Assembly (NCBI GenBank): GCA_017427685.1
Contig: JAFRSH010000014.1
Location: 1-64,000, forward strand
Direction of reading: 5' to 3'
Length of the DNA: 64,000 nucleotides
Origin: Lachnospiraceae bacterium
GTDB taxonomy: Bacteria > Bacillota > Clostridia > Lachnospirales > Lachnospiraceae
Shown: positions 41,664 through 50,500 of the stretch, in pieces
Layout: every line of letters starts with the position of its first letter
Numbering within the stretch: position 1 is the stretch's first letter
Made by a program: the position numbers and the translations under genes
Notes under the pieces: model-generated
What the model saw: only the letters and a program-made list of their open reading frames with translations
Databases searched by the model: none
What the model was told of the DNA's origin: nothing

Positions 41664-42857
41664 ATGAAAGAACTCCTTAAAGAAAAAAAGAACTTCCTGC
41701 TCCTCGCGTACCCCGTGGCAATCTTGCTTCTGGTCCTCGCGAGGTGTGTCCCCGGGTTCGCCGAGTACGTGTGGGCCCGCGGGATCTACAGGTGCTTCAG
41801 ATTCGTGGTCGCGTCGATCACCGGCCTGCTCCCGTTTTCGCTCGCCGAGATCATCGTGATCCTGATCCTCCCCGCGTTCATCTTCCTGCTCGTGCGCGCC
41901 GTCATCCGCGCCGTACGTGCGCACAAGGACCGGAAAGCGCTTTTAACGCTTATGCGAACGCTTCGCAACTTCCTCATGGCTGTCGGTTTCATCTGGCTCG
42001 CATTTACGGTAGCTGCCGGAGTGAACTACAGTCGTGAAGGTATCGGAACGGCCCTCGGACTCGAGGTGGGAGCCAACAATATCGAAGACCTCAAAGGTAT
42101 GTGCATAGATCTGGCGCAGAAAGCCGCTGCGGCACGAACTGAAGTTGAAGATAAGAGGATCCGGACATGGCTCGATGACCCCGAGGATATCAAAGAGCAG
42201 AAGAGGATCCCCCAAGAAGAGTACGAATCGATCATCCGTGAGGGAGCGTTTGACTCTGAGCACACGAACAGCGAGCGCGCTCAGGCGGCGCGCGAGGCTA
42301 TGAAGAAGCTCTCGGACGAAGTCGATGTCCTGTGGGGGGCTTTCCCGAGACCCAAGAGCGTCCTTTTCTCGCGGTTCATGTCCAGGTTCGACATCTCGGG
42401 AATCTTCTTCCCGTGGACGATCGAAGCGAATGTAAATGTAGACACACCCGACCATACCAAAGGCTTTGTGGCCTGCCACGAGCTTTCGCATGTCGCAGGC
42501 TTCATGCGTGAGGACGAGGCCAATTTCATCGCTTATCTCGCATGCAGGCAGAGCGATGATGAAGAGCTCGTTTACTCGGGCTATATCTTCGCTTTTTCCA
42601 TGGCGTACAACAAGCTTTACGACCTCTCGAGGGAGTCCTGTGCGGAGGTTGTGCCGTACGTTTCGGCAGGGATGGCAGCTGACATGGATGCGAACGCTGA
42701 ATACTGGGATCAATTCAAGGACGGTGCCCTCTACGAAGCGGGCAGCACCATGAACAACACCTACCTCAAGCTCAACGGTCAGGAAGACGGAACCAAAAGC
42801 TACGGCAGGATGCTCGATCTCATGATGGCACTCTATCGCAGAGACGGAGAAGTGTGA
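41664..42857 (+). CDS. DUF3810 membrane-anchored zinc metalloprotease-like protein
   Basis: The 397-residue protein has three N-terminal membrane spans (about 12-30, 40-80, 100-122). An outside domain follows, with the zincin motif HELSH (H272, E273, H276) in CHELSHVAGFMREDEANF, where the downstream Glu is the likely third zinc ligand. Length and pattern match the DUF3810 family. The ATG lies 4 bp after the esterase stop, so they form a two-gene unit ended by a terminator. The target is unknown. Confidence 0.85.
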   Translation: MKELLKEKKNFLLLAYPVAILLLVLARCVPGFAEYVWARGIYRCFRFVVASITGLLPFSLAEIIVILILPAFIFLLVRAVIRAVRAHKDRKALLTLMRTLRNFLMAVGFIWLAFTVAAGVNYSREGIGTALGLEVGANNIEDLKGMCIDLAQKAAAARTEVEDKRIRTWLDDPEDIKEQKRIPQEEYESIIREGAFDSEHTNSERAQAAREAMKKLSDEVDVLWGAFPRPKSVLFSRFMSRFDISGIFFPWTIEANVNVDTPDHTKGFVACHELSHVAGFMREDEANFIAYLACRQSDDEELVYSGYIFAFSMAYNKLYDLSRESCAEVVPYVSAGMAADMDANAEYWDQFKDGALYEAGSTMNNTYLKLNGQEDGTKSYGRMLDLMMALYRRDGEV

Positions 42858-42868
42858 CTTTATAATAT

Positions 42869-42902
42869 AACTACCCAGTCATTAAACGCCGGGTAGTTTT
42901 GC
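42869..42902 (+). terminator. Intrinsic terminator
   Basis: AACTACCC (42869-42876) pairs with GGGTAGTT (42891-42898), followed by TTGCTTG. It ends the esterase-DUF3810 unit. Confidence 0.7.
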
Positions 42903-42989
42903 TTGTTAGAGAAGATAACCGTAAAGTGGAGCGAAAACTCCAAAATCGACCCGTTTTTTGAGCGCAAAAGACCGGAAAATCGTCAAAAG

Positions 42990-43017
42990 TTGACAAAAAT
43001 GGATTTCTCTGTATAAT
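42990..43017 (+). promoter_or_regulatory. Strong promoter of the SleB-type hydrolase gene
   Basis: Perfect TTGACA (42990-42995), 16-bp spacer, perfect TATAAT (43012-43017), 76 bases before the start codon. It looks like a strong housekeeping promoter. Confidence 0.85.
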
Positions 43018-43093
43018 TGTTACGAAATTATTACGACAGGATTTGCCCCGCTGTTCTCCTTAAAATAGCAGTGGTATACAAGAGGGATCGGAC

Positions 43094-43795
43094 ATGTCAG
43101 CTAAGTTTTTGGGGAAGAAGTTCCCCGGTGCATTTGTTATCGGCGCACTCGCTCTGGCAGCGGGAGTGTTGTTTGCGATGCCCGGCAAGCCCGCACATGC
43201 CGATGTCTTTTCACCGGGATTCGTTAAGGAGATGATAAGCTCCGGCGAGATCGACCCCGGGGATGATATTGCTCAGACATTCCTGAACGAGAGCGCGATG
43301 TCGACCGTCGACGTCGAGGCCGAGTATAAGGCGACCTATAACAGCACGAAGTGGAATGATTCCTACACCAAGGCTGACCTCAAATATCTCTCGTGCATCA
43401 TATACTGCGAAGCGAACAGCATGTCAAACGCTGCCAAGGTGGCAGTCGGGAACGTGGTCCTCAACCGCGCCCGCAACACGGGCGACTGGGCTCACGTCAC
43501 GACCATAAAGGAAGTCATCTACGACAGGAAGTGGGCCGTTCAGTTCTCGCCCACCGTCAACGGAAGCCTCGACAAGGCTCTCAAGCTCTACAAGAGCATG
43601 GATCCCGAAGAGTTCAGGGAGTGGGAGATCGAGTACATGAACAACTGCATCGAGGCCGCCAAGCAGGTCCTCCGCGGCAAGAAGACGATCCCCGACAACT
43701 TCTACTATTTCAACGGCTACGTCACCTCCTCGAAGAAGAAGTGCGAGGATTCCGGCAAGACCTACCGTATCATGGGAGCTCATATTTATTTCTGA
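43094..43795 (+). CDS. SleB-type cell wall hydrolase
   Basis: The 233-residue protein has an N-terminal export signal (about 10-35; FVIGALALAAGVLFAMPGKP, then AHAD). A spacer is followed by the Hydrolase_2/SleB catalytic domain from about 95: LSCIIYCEANSMSNAAKVAV, NVVLNRARN and TTIKEVIYDRKWAVQFSP, with E at YCEAN as the likely catalytic acid. SleB/CwlJ proteins are lytic enzymes acting on peptidoglycan or spore cortex. With a sigma-A-type promoter this may be a vegetative wall enzyme rather than a spore one. A terminator follows. Confidence 0.9.
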   Translation: MSAKFLGKKFPGAFVIGALALAAGVLFAMPGKPAHADVFSPGFVKEMISSGEIDPGDDIAQTFLNESAMSTVDVEAEYKATYNSTKWNDSYTKADLKYLSCIIYCEANSMSNAAKVAVGNVVLNRARNTGDWAHVTTIKEVIYDRKWAVQFSPTVNGSLDKALKLYKSMDPEEFREWEIEYMNNCIEAAKQVLRGKKTIPDNFYYFNGYVTSSKKKCEDSGKTYRIMGAHIYF

Positions 43796-43821
43796 GCTGA
43801 CGCATATATGACCGAACCTTA

Positions 43822-43850
43822 GGTGCAACCCCCGCGGTTGCACCATTTTT
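43822..43850 (+). terminator. Intrinsic terminator
   Basis: GGTGCAACC (43822-43830) pairs perfectly with GGTTGCACC (43836-43844), then ATTTTT. Confidence 0.85.
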
Positions 43851-43867
43851 ATGTGCGATAAACGAAG

Positions 43868-43975
43868 GCCGTCTGTTGCAAGCTTGTTTGTGAACAGACG
43901 GCTGAGTGAACGGACATCGAGCGGACTTGTACGCGAGATGTCCCGTCGCATCGAGTAGGAGTCAGCCTACTCGAT
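43868..43975 (+). other. Three consecutive hairpins upstream of glnS
   Basis: GCCGTCTGTT (43868-43877) with 43893-43902, GGACATC (43912-43918) with 43937-43943, and ATCGAGTAGG (43950-43959) with 43966-43975 form three neighbouring stems, two of them perfect 10-bp stems. The glnS promoter lies after them, so they are not its leader. No T-box consensus is present. They could be an unrecognised small RNA or a compound terminator. Confidence 0.5.
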
Positions 43976-43996
43976 TCCTAAACGAATGCCATGTAC

Positions 43997-44025
43997 TTTA
44001 CGAAACCCGCGATTTGTGGTATATT
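43997..44025 (+). promoter_or_regulatory. Promoter of glnS
   Basis: TTTACG (43997-44002), 17-bp spacer, TATATT (44020-44025), 74 bases before the chosen ATG. Confidence 0.5.
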
Positions 44026-44098
44026 TGACCATGTATGAATGTCTGCGGGCACAACCCCTGACGAAGAAAAACGTGAGACATCGCGAAAAGGAATCTTT

Positions 44099-45802
44099 AT
44101 GGAAAACGAAAACTCTTTAAACGGCGTATCTGCCGAGGCCTCCAAGGAAGAGGCATCCAGGAATTTTATCGAACAGATCATAGACAAGGATCTCGAGGAA
44201 GGGAAGTACCTTTCGGTTGCTACCCGTTTTCCTCCCGAGCCTAACGGCTATCTTCATATAGGACATGCGAAGTCGATAGTACTCAACTCCGGACTTGCCA
44301 AGAAGTACGGCGGAAAGTTCAACCTTCGCTTCGACGACACCAACCCCACCAAGGAGAAGACCGAATTCGTTGAGTCGATCATCGAGGACGTTAAGTGGCT
44401 CGGAGCCGATTTCGGCGACAAGGTGCTTTTTGCATCCGACTACTTTGACAAGATGTACGAAGCAGCAGTCTTCCTCATCAAGAAGGGCAAGGCGTTTGTC
44501 TGCGACCTTACGGCCGACGAGATCAAGGAGTACCGCGGAACACTTACCGAGCCCGGCAAGAACAGCCCTTACAGGGACAGGAGCGTTGAGGAGAACCTTA
44601 AGCTCTTCGAGGAGATGAAGGACGGCAAGTACGGTGACGGTGAGAAGGTTCTCCGTGCCAAGATCGACATGGCCTCCCCCAACATGAACATGCGTGATCC
44701 CGTTATCTACAGGATCGCCCGCATGACTCACCACAACACCGGCGACAAGTGGTGCATCTACCCTATGTACGATTTCGCGCATCCCATCGAGGACGCGATC
44801 GAGGGTATCTCACATTCGATATGTACACTGGAGTTTGAGGATCACAGACCTCTTTACGACTGGGTAGTCAGAGAGCTCGAGTACGAGCGTCCGCCCAGGC
44901 AGATCGAGTTCGCCAAGATGTACCTGACGAACGTTATCACCGGCAAGCGTTACATCAAGAGACTTGTCGAGAACGGTACGGTTGACGGATGGGACGACCC
45001 GAGACTCGTGTCCATCGCAGCGCTCAGGAGAAGAGGCTTTACGCCCGAGTCCATCAGGATGTTCATGGAGCTCTCCGGAGTTTCCAAGGCGAACAGTTCA
45101 TGTGATTACTCGATGCTCGAGTACTGCATCAGAGAGGACCTTAAGCTCAAGAAGAAGAGAGTGATGGCGATCCTTGATCCCGTCAGACTTGTTATAGACA
45201 ATTATCCCGAGGGTCAGGTTGAAGAGCTTGATGCTCCCAACAACCTCGAGAACGAGGAACTCGGTAGCCGTAAGCTTCCTTTCGGAAGAGAGCTGCTGAT
45301 CGAGAGAGATGACTTCATGATCGATCCTCCCAAGAAGTATTTCAGGCTCTTCCCCGGCAACGAGGTTCGTCTGATGTTCGCATACTTCGTCAAGTGTGTC
45401 TCCTACGAGACCGACGAGACCGGCAAGGTTACGGTAGTTCACTGTACCTACGATCCCGAGACCAAGAGCGGCAGCGGTTTCGAAGGCAGAAAGGTCAAGG
45501 GAACGATCCACTGGCTTTACGCACCAACAGCCGTTAAGGCTACGGTCAAGCTTTTCGAGAACCTCGTGGATGAAGAAAAGGGTGTATACAACGAGGATGG
45601 AACGGTCAACATCAACCCCAATTCGAGGACGATCATCGACGACGCGTATGTCGAGCCTGCTCTGAAGGACGCACAGCCTTTCGAGAGCTTCCAGTTCCTC
45701 AGAAACGGGTACTTCAACGTTGACTATAAGGATTCCAAACCGGGAGTACCTGTGTTCAACAGAACGGCATCCTTAAAGAGCAGCTATAAGCCTCAGCAGT
45801 AA
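44099..45802 (+). CDS. glnS: Glutaminyl-tRNA synthetase
   Basis: The 567-residue class I synthetase has the HIGH motif in [65 protein letters not shown], and the GlnRS-type beta-barrel anticodon domain ([20 protein letters not shown], then [15 protein letters not shown]). It charges tRNA-Gln with glutamine in the cytoplasm. Its presence implies direct charging in addition to, or instead of, the Glu-tRNA amidation route. Where the KMSKS-type loop VMSKRKL is expected, this protein has [14 protein letters not shown] 44099 follows AAAAGGAA; an upstream ATG was rejected. Confidence 0.94.
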   Translation: MENENSLNGVSAEASKEEASRNFIEQIIDKDLEEGKYLSVATRFPPEPNGYLHIGHAKSIVLNSGLAKKYGGKFNLRFDDTNPTKEKTEFVESIIEDVKWLGADFGDKVLFASDYFDKMYEAAVFLIKKGKAFVCDLTADEIKEYRGTLTEPGKNSPYRDRSVEENLKLFEEMKDGKYGDGEKVLRAKIDMASPNMNMRDPVIYRIARMTHHNTGDKWCIYPMYDFAHPIEDAIEGISHSICTLEFEDHRPLYDWVVRELEYERPPRQIEFAKMYLTNVITGKRYIKRLVENGTVDGWDDPRLVSIAALRRRGFTPESIRMFMELSGVSKANSSCDYSMLEYCIREDLKLKKKRVMAILDPVRLVIDNYPEGQVEELDAPNNLENEELGSRKLPFGRELLIERDDFMIDPPKKYFRLFPGNEVRLMFAYFVKCVSYETDETGKVTVVHCTYDPETKSGSGFEGRKVKGTIHWLYAPTAVKATVKLFENLVDEEKGVYNEDGTVNINPNSRTIIDDAYVEPALKDAQPFESFQFLRNGYFNVDYKDSKPGVPVFNRTASLKSSYKPQQ

Positions 45803-45880
45803 GCGAGAGAGAGTAGTACCTTAAGGAATAAGCGTATAATAGTTTGCGACGGGAGAGATTGTCGCAGAAAGGGAATAAAT

Positions 45881-46750
45881 ATGAGCGATATGTTATCCGG
45901 ACTTGAGTCGTTGGGACTCGGCGGAATGGGGAAGATGGACATCTTCGAAGATGCTGCCAAGATTGCGCAGCAGGAGAAGGAAGCAGCGAGAAAGAACGCA
46001 CTTGATGCGGCTCAGCAGGCGCTGCTCGACGAGAAGTCGTGCATCCTTGAGAAATCACAGAAGTGTCGTATCTGCGATTATGCTTTCAAGACTAAGTCTG
46101 TTAAGACCGGCAAGGCCAAGCTTGTATCACAGGACATAGACCTTCGCCCGCGTTACAAGGAGATCGACACTGTAAAGTACGGTGTTATCGCTTGTCCTGT
46201 GTGCGGTTACGCAGCACTCGCCAAGAACTTCGATATCCTTACCTCGGGTCAGGCAGCTCTCATCAAAGAGAAGATCTCTTCGTTCTTTACCGGACTCCCT
46301 GAGCCGGGTGAAACATACACGTACGATGACGCGATCCAGCGTCACAAGCTCGCACTTGTGAATGCGGTCGTTAAGCGCGGCAAGACCAGTGAGAGAGCTT
46401 ATCTCTGCCTTCTTCTTGCATGGCTTACACGCAGCAAGCGTGAGGAGATCGAAGCACTCCAGCCCGACGATGCGGCTGCTCAGTGCTCACAGCTCAAGGC
46501 CGAAGAGGACGACTTCCTTAACAAGGCTCTTGAGGGCTTCAACCAGGCCTACACTAAGGAGAATTTCCCTCTCTACGTTCTTGATGAACAGACATCCACT
46601 TACCTGATCGCTGCACTCAACCTTGAGGTCGGCAACAAGGACGAGGCCATGAAGTGGGCCGGCAAGATCATCTTCAACCAGAACGCTCCTGACAGGATCA
46701 AGGAGAAAGCAAGACATATCAAGGAACTTGCCGAAGGCAAGCAGGATTAA
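45881..46750 (+). CDS. DUF2225 family zinc-ribbon protein
   Basis: The 289-residue cytoplasmic protein has two Cys pairs, CRICDYAFKTKSVKTGKAKL and CPVCGYAALAKNF, enclosing the conserved DIDLRPRYKEID stretch that defines DUF2225. The C-terminal half is alpha-helical and TPR-like (ERAYLCLLLAWLTRSKREE and following). A role in redox or stress sensing has been suggested for some relatives, but function is unknown. The stop lies 1 bp before the next start, so the two genes are one unit. Confidence 0.87.
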   Translation: MSDMLSGLESLGLGGMGKMDIFEDAAKIAQQEKEAARKNALDAAQQALLDEKSCILEKSQKCRICDYAFKTKSVKTGKAKLVSQDIDLRPRYKEIDTVKYGVIACPVCGYAALAKNFDILTSGQAALIKEKISSFFTGLPEPGETYTYDDAIQRHKLALVNAVVKRGKTSERAYLCLLLAWLTRSKREEIEALQPDDAAAQCSQLKAEEDDFLNKALEGFNQAYTKENFPLYVLDEQTSTYLIAALNLEVGNKDEAMKWAGKIIFNQNAPDRIKEKARHIKELAEGKQD

Positions 46751-46751
46751 T

Positions 46752-47477
46752 ATGGACGAACAATTATACACAATCCCCGTAAACGACGCATTTGACAGCG
46801 ACTGTGAATGTCCGCTGTGTGTGATGCGACGTTCTCTCGAGATTGATGCCATTGACTTTACAATGGGTCCCTCATACATGGATGACGACGTGAGGATGGA
46901 GACCAACCGCACGGGATTCTGTGCCGACCACATGAAGAAGCTCTATCTCAAGGGCAACAGACTCGGACTCGGACTTATGATGCACACCCACATGCAGCAG
47001 GTCATCAAGGACACGATCTCGCTTCAGGGCAAGCCTGTCGGAGGCAGATCGTTCTTCTCGAAAGGTCGCGATCCGCTCGTCGGTTATTTCGAGGATCTCG
47101 AGAAGAGCTGCTTTATCTGTGACAGGATAAACAGGATGTTCTCGAGGTACGTTGAGACGATTTTCTACCTTTATAGAAAAGATCAGACGTTCCGCACCAA
47201 GTTCGCGGCGAGCAAGGGTTTCTGCAACAACCATTACGCACTCCTGCGCGGTGGGTCGGAGAAGGCTCTCTCCGGTAAAGACCGAGATGAATTTGTGAAG
47301 GTTCTCGACAAGCTTTTCCTCGACAACATGAAGCGTGTGTGCGATGATGTCGAGTGGTTCACGGACAAGTTCGATTATCGTAATGCCGACGCACCCTGGA
47401 AGAATTCAAAGGATGCACTCATCAGGGGAGCGTTAAAGCTGAACAGTGAGTTTATAGAGGAAACCGGAAGTAAATAA
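46752..47477 (+). CDS. DUF6062-like cysteine-rich protein
   Basis: The 241-residue cytoplasmic protein has four regularly placed cysteine motifs: CECPLCVMRR near the start, TGFCADHMKKLY, KSCFICDRINR and KGFCNNHYALL. Each CxxC is followed by a CxxH about 40-60 residues later, suggesting two metal-binding cross-brace modules. It resembles the DUF6062 family of Clostridia. It starts 1 bp after the DUF2225 stop, so the two zinc-type proteins are probably co-translated and may work together. Function unknown. Confidence 0.8.
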   Translation: MDEQLYTIPVNDAFDSDCECPLCVMRRSLEIDAIDFTMGPSYMDDDVRMETNRTGFCADHMKKLYLKGNRLGLGLMMHTHMQQVIKDTISLQGKPVGGRSFFSKGRDPLVGYFEDLEKSCFICDRINRMFSRYVETIFYLYRKDQTFRTKFAASKGFCNNHYALLRGGSEKALSGKDRDEFVKVLDKLFLDNMKRVCDDVEWFTDKFDYRNADAPWKNSKDALIRGALKLNSEFIEETGSK

Positions 47478-47482
47478 GCCGG

Positions 47483-47510
47483 ATTGACAATTTCTACACA
47501 AGTAGTAGAA
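47483..47510 (+). promoter_or_regulatory. Promoter of the first FecR-domain gene, with conserved spacer
   Basis: TTGACA (47483-47488), 16-bp spacer, TAGAAT (47505-47510). The spacer and -10 sequence TTTCTACACAAGTAGTAG is nearly identical to that of the paralogue's promoter at 52288 (TTTCTACATAAGTAGTAG) and contains the dyad CTAC-N4-GTAG. Shared sequence between the -35 and -10 suggests a common DNA-binding regulator. Confidence 0.75.
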
Positions 47511-47520
47511 TAGTGACATT

Positions 47521-47543
47521 GGGGGAGCTTTTTGGCTCCCTTT
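47521..47543 (+). promoter_or_regulatory. Leader hairpin of the first FecR-domain gene
   Basis: GGGAGC (47522-47527) pairs with GCTCCC (47534-47539), then TTTG. It lies between the promoter and the gene, matching the position of a stronger terminator-like hairpin in the paralogue's leader. Possible attenuator. Confidence 0.45.
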
Positions 47544-47565
47544 GTGCGTATAAGGGGGTCTCTTA

Positions 47566-50500
47566 ATGAACAAAAAACTTCTTGCGATCATCGGGGGCGT
47601 AGTCGCGCTCATTGCGATCATTGTTGCATGTATCTTCATTTTTGTAGGCGGTGAGGATTCCTACCGCTCCATAAAGGTCTTTGAGATCGACGGTTTATGT
47701 ACCGTAGATCGTGACGGCGACACCTTGGACGCCTTCAAGAACATGTCACTCTCATCTGGTGATTCTTTCACCGTCGGAGAAGGCAGCTTCGCCCGTCTCA
47801 AGCTCGATGATGACAAGTATGTCTATCTCGAAGCGAACACTAAGATCAATCTTACCGCAACCGGTACGGCCAACGACAGCAAGACGATGGTCTACATCGA
47901 GCGCGGTTCAATGCTCACCGAGGTTAAGAAGAAACTCTCTGCGACCTCGTCTTATGATATCGTAACTCCCAACACCACGATGTCCATCCGTGGTACAAAG
48001 ACACTTACAGAAGTATATGAGGACGTACTCGGTGCGATCAAGACAAACGCAGCCGTTGTCGAAGGTCAGGTTTCTTTCAAGACCATCCAGAAAGACAGCA
48101 CAGGTAAGGCAGTGATCGTTACCACAGACCTTAGCGTTGGACAGGGTCTCGGTGTCACAACCGACAGCAAGGACCTTCTTTCACAGGAAGACGTTAAACA
48201 CATCGCTGATGACGGCAAGACTGTAGACGGTCAGACTGCTGAAGAAACAACTCATGAAGAACTCGGTACGACTCTTGAAACACCTGCCTTCAGTGAAGAC
48301 TTCCTGACAAACATCGTGGCAGTCCTCGCAAGAAGCCGTGAGGAGGACATTGAAGAAGGGTTCGTAGCAGAAGACGTTACCGAAGAAGAACTTAACGCGG
48401 CCATCAATATCCTTAACGATGTGATCGATGGAAAGGTTGAGCTTCCTGCGGCAGTAGAAGAATACGTAGTCAGCCAAACTCAGCCTTACTACGATGAGCC
48501 TATTTATGATACACCCGTAACAGGCGGTAATGACGATACGACTCCTGCTCAGCAGTCTGTTGAGAGCGAACCCGAGCAGATCACTGACGACACAGTTATC
48601 CCCGAGGATTCGGAAGGTTCCGGGGATGACACATTTGTGGTGGACGGAACAGGCGAAACACTTGTCGGTATCGATGACGAAACAGATGGTACCAATGATA
48701 ATGATGCAGATGTAACGGATGACGGATCGGATGATAGAACCGACGATTCAGATGATACTGACGATGAGTCGGATGATACCGACGATACCGACGATACAGA
48801 CGATAACGATAATGTCGGTGAAGACGGAGACGATGAAAACGACGTCGATGACGAAACAGACGACAGCAATGATAAAGATGATAAAACAGACGAAGACGGT
48901 GATAACGGGGATGATAAAGAGAACTCGGATGATGTAACAGGCGACGGATCCGAAGGAGAGGACTCTGCATCCGGGACTGATGAAACCGACGCACAGTCTA
49001 CACAGGACGATTCCACAAGCGATCCGAACACAAGCGATCAGAGACCTGATACCTCAGACGCTCAGGAGTCGGGGCCTTCGGGAGATTCGGGAAGCAGCTC
49101 GAACACAGGAACGAGCACCGAATCCACAACAGTATCATATTCTGACTCGCATTGGGATTTCTCAATCGAGAATCAGGATGCTGCTGCCGGAACCACACAG
49201 GAAAGAAGATCGTGGTCTGTAAGACCTGTTTACCGCGACAGCGGTAACAATGTGGTTTCGTATAGCAGTCTCCCCACAACTCCCGGTACGCCGCTCCCCG
49301 GATCGTCGGGCAGCAGCTACACCGTTACTCTTGACGTTCAGGGTGATATCCCTGCTGATACACAGTATGAATTTGCCGGCTGGTACAGATCGAGCGCGGG
49401 CGCAACGGAGTGCAGGGAATCCGAAAGAGTAACCACTGTTCCGAGTGACGGAGTTACACTCTTCCCCGGCATCAGGGAGGTCACAGTTACCTATACTGTC
49501 AGATTTGTAAACCTCTTCCCTGAGGCAGGAATGTTAACCGTTCCTTCACAGGATTCGTGGGGAGATTATACCTTTAGGGAAGACGAAGATCCCGAAGCCG
49601 AATGGGTCGAGATCACAGGCATTCACAGCGGTGATGTCATCCACTTCCCCATGACTTCGGATTATCTGTCATATTATTCCATTAATCCGAGCTCGTGTCT
49701 GCACATAGAAAACAAATTCAATGAGATAAGCAACGATCTTACCGAATTTGCAGGCATCGGTATCGGAACAAAGGGCTCTGACGGTATCGTCAGAGGCGGT
49801 GATGATATCAATCTTGCAAGAATTCTCCTCGGAGATGCGGATTATGCCGCTTCCGTGGCAAGTGATTTTGTGCGCTATGATACCGGGAGCACTTCGGATT
49901 ATATGTTAGATACGGAGATCAGAAGCGACATGACCTTCTATCTCTATTTCTCGACGGCTGTTACACTCACGGTCCCGAAGGGTGGCGACACTCCCGTCAG
50001 GATGCTTGACAGCGACGGAACGGCCGACACTGCGACAGTTCTTGCGCACTATGGCTTTGACTACACACAAGCTGAAAACCTTGCAAGTTACGCAGCAAGT
50101 CAAAACGCTCAAACGACCCCCCATGGTCGAAGTCACGCTGCTCCGCAGCTTTTGAAGCTCCGCACGGGTTCGACGCAGGACAAGGATCAGTACTGGGGCG
50201 TATTCCTGAACTATTTGAATAATGATGTTGAGAGTGATCCGATCTATGTCTTCAAGACATATTATTTCGGAAATTCTCTCGACATTCCCTCATTTGAGGT
50301 TGCACAGTCAAAGGCGAACCTTTACGACCTGTCCGCAAAGCTGATCGTGACAGGAAACGAGGATGTTGTTCCGGATGGTCATGCGGAAAAAACATATGTC
50401 AACACGCCGACATCCGGAGTGAACGCCATGACCATTTCGAGGACAAGCCAGACATCGTCATGGTTCGTCGGAAACGGAAGGCTGGTCTACAATTCTCTCG

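Noticed and set aside
43868..44098. T-box leader for glnS
   Set aside because: There is no AGGGTGG-type T-box sequence, no specifier stem, and the glnS promoter lies after the hairpins.
47489..47512. Resemblance of ATTTCTACACAAGTAGTAG to a Cas12a direct repeat
   Set aside because: It occurs once before each of two paralogous genes, between good -35 and -10 elements, with no spacers, array or cas genes. It is part of the promoters.
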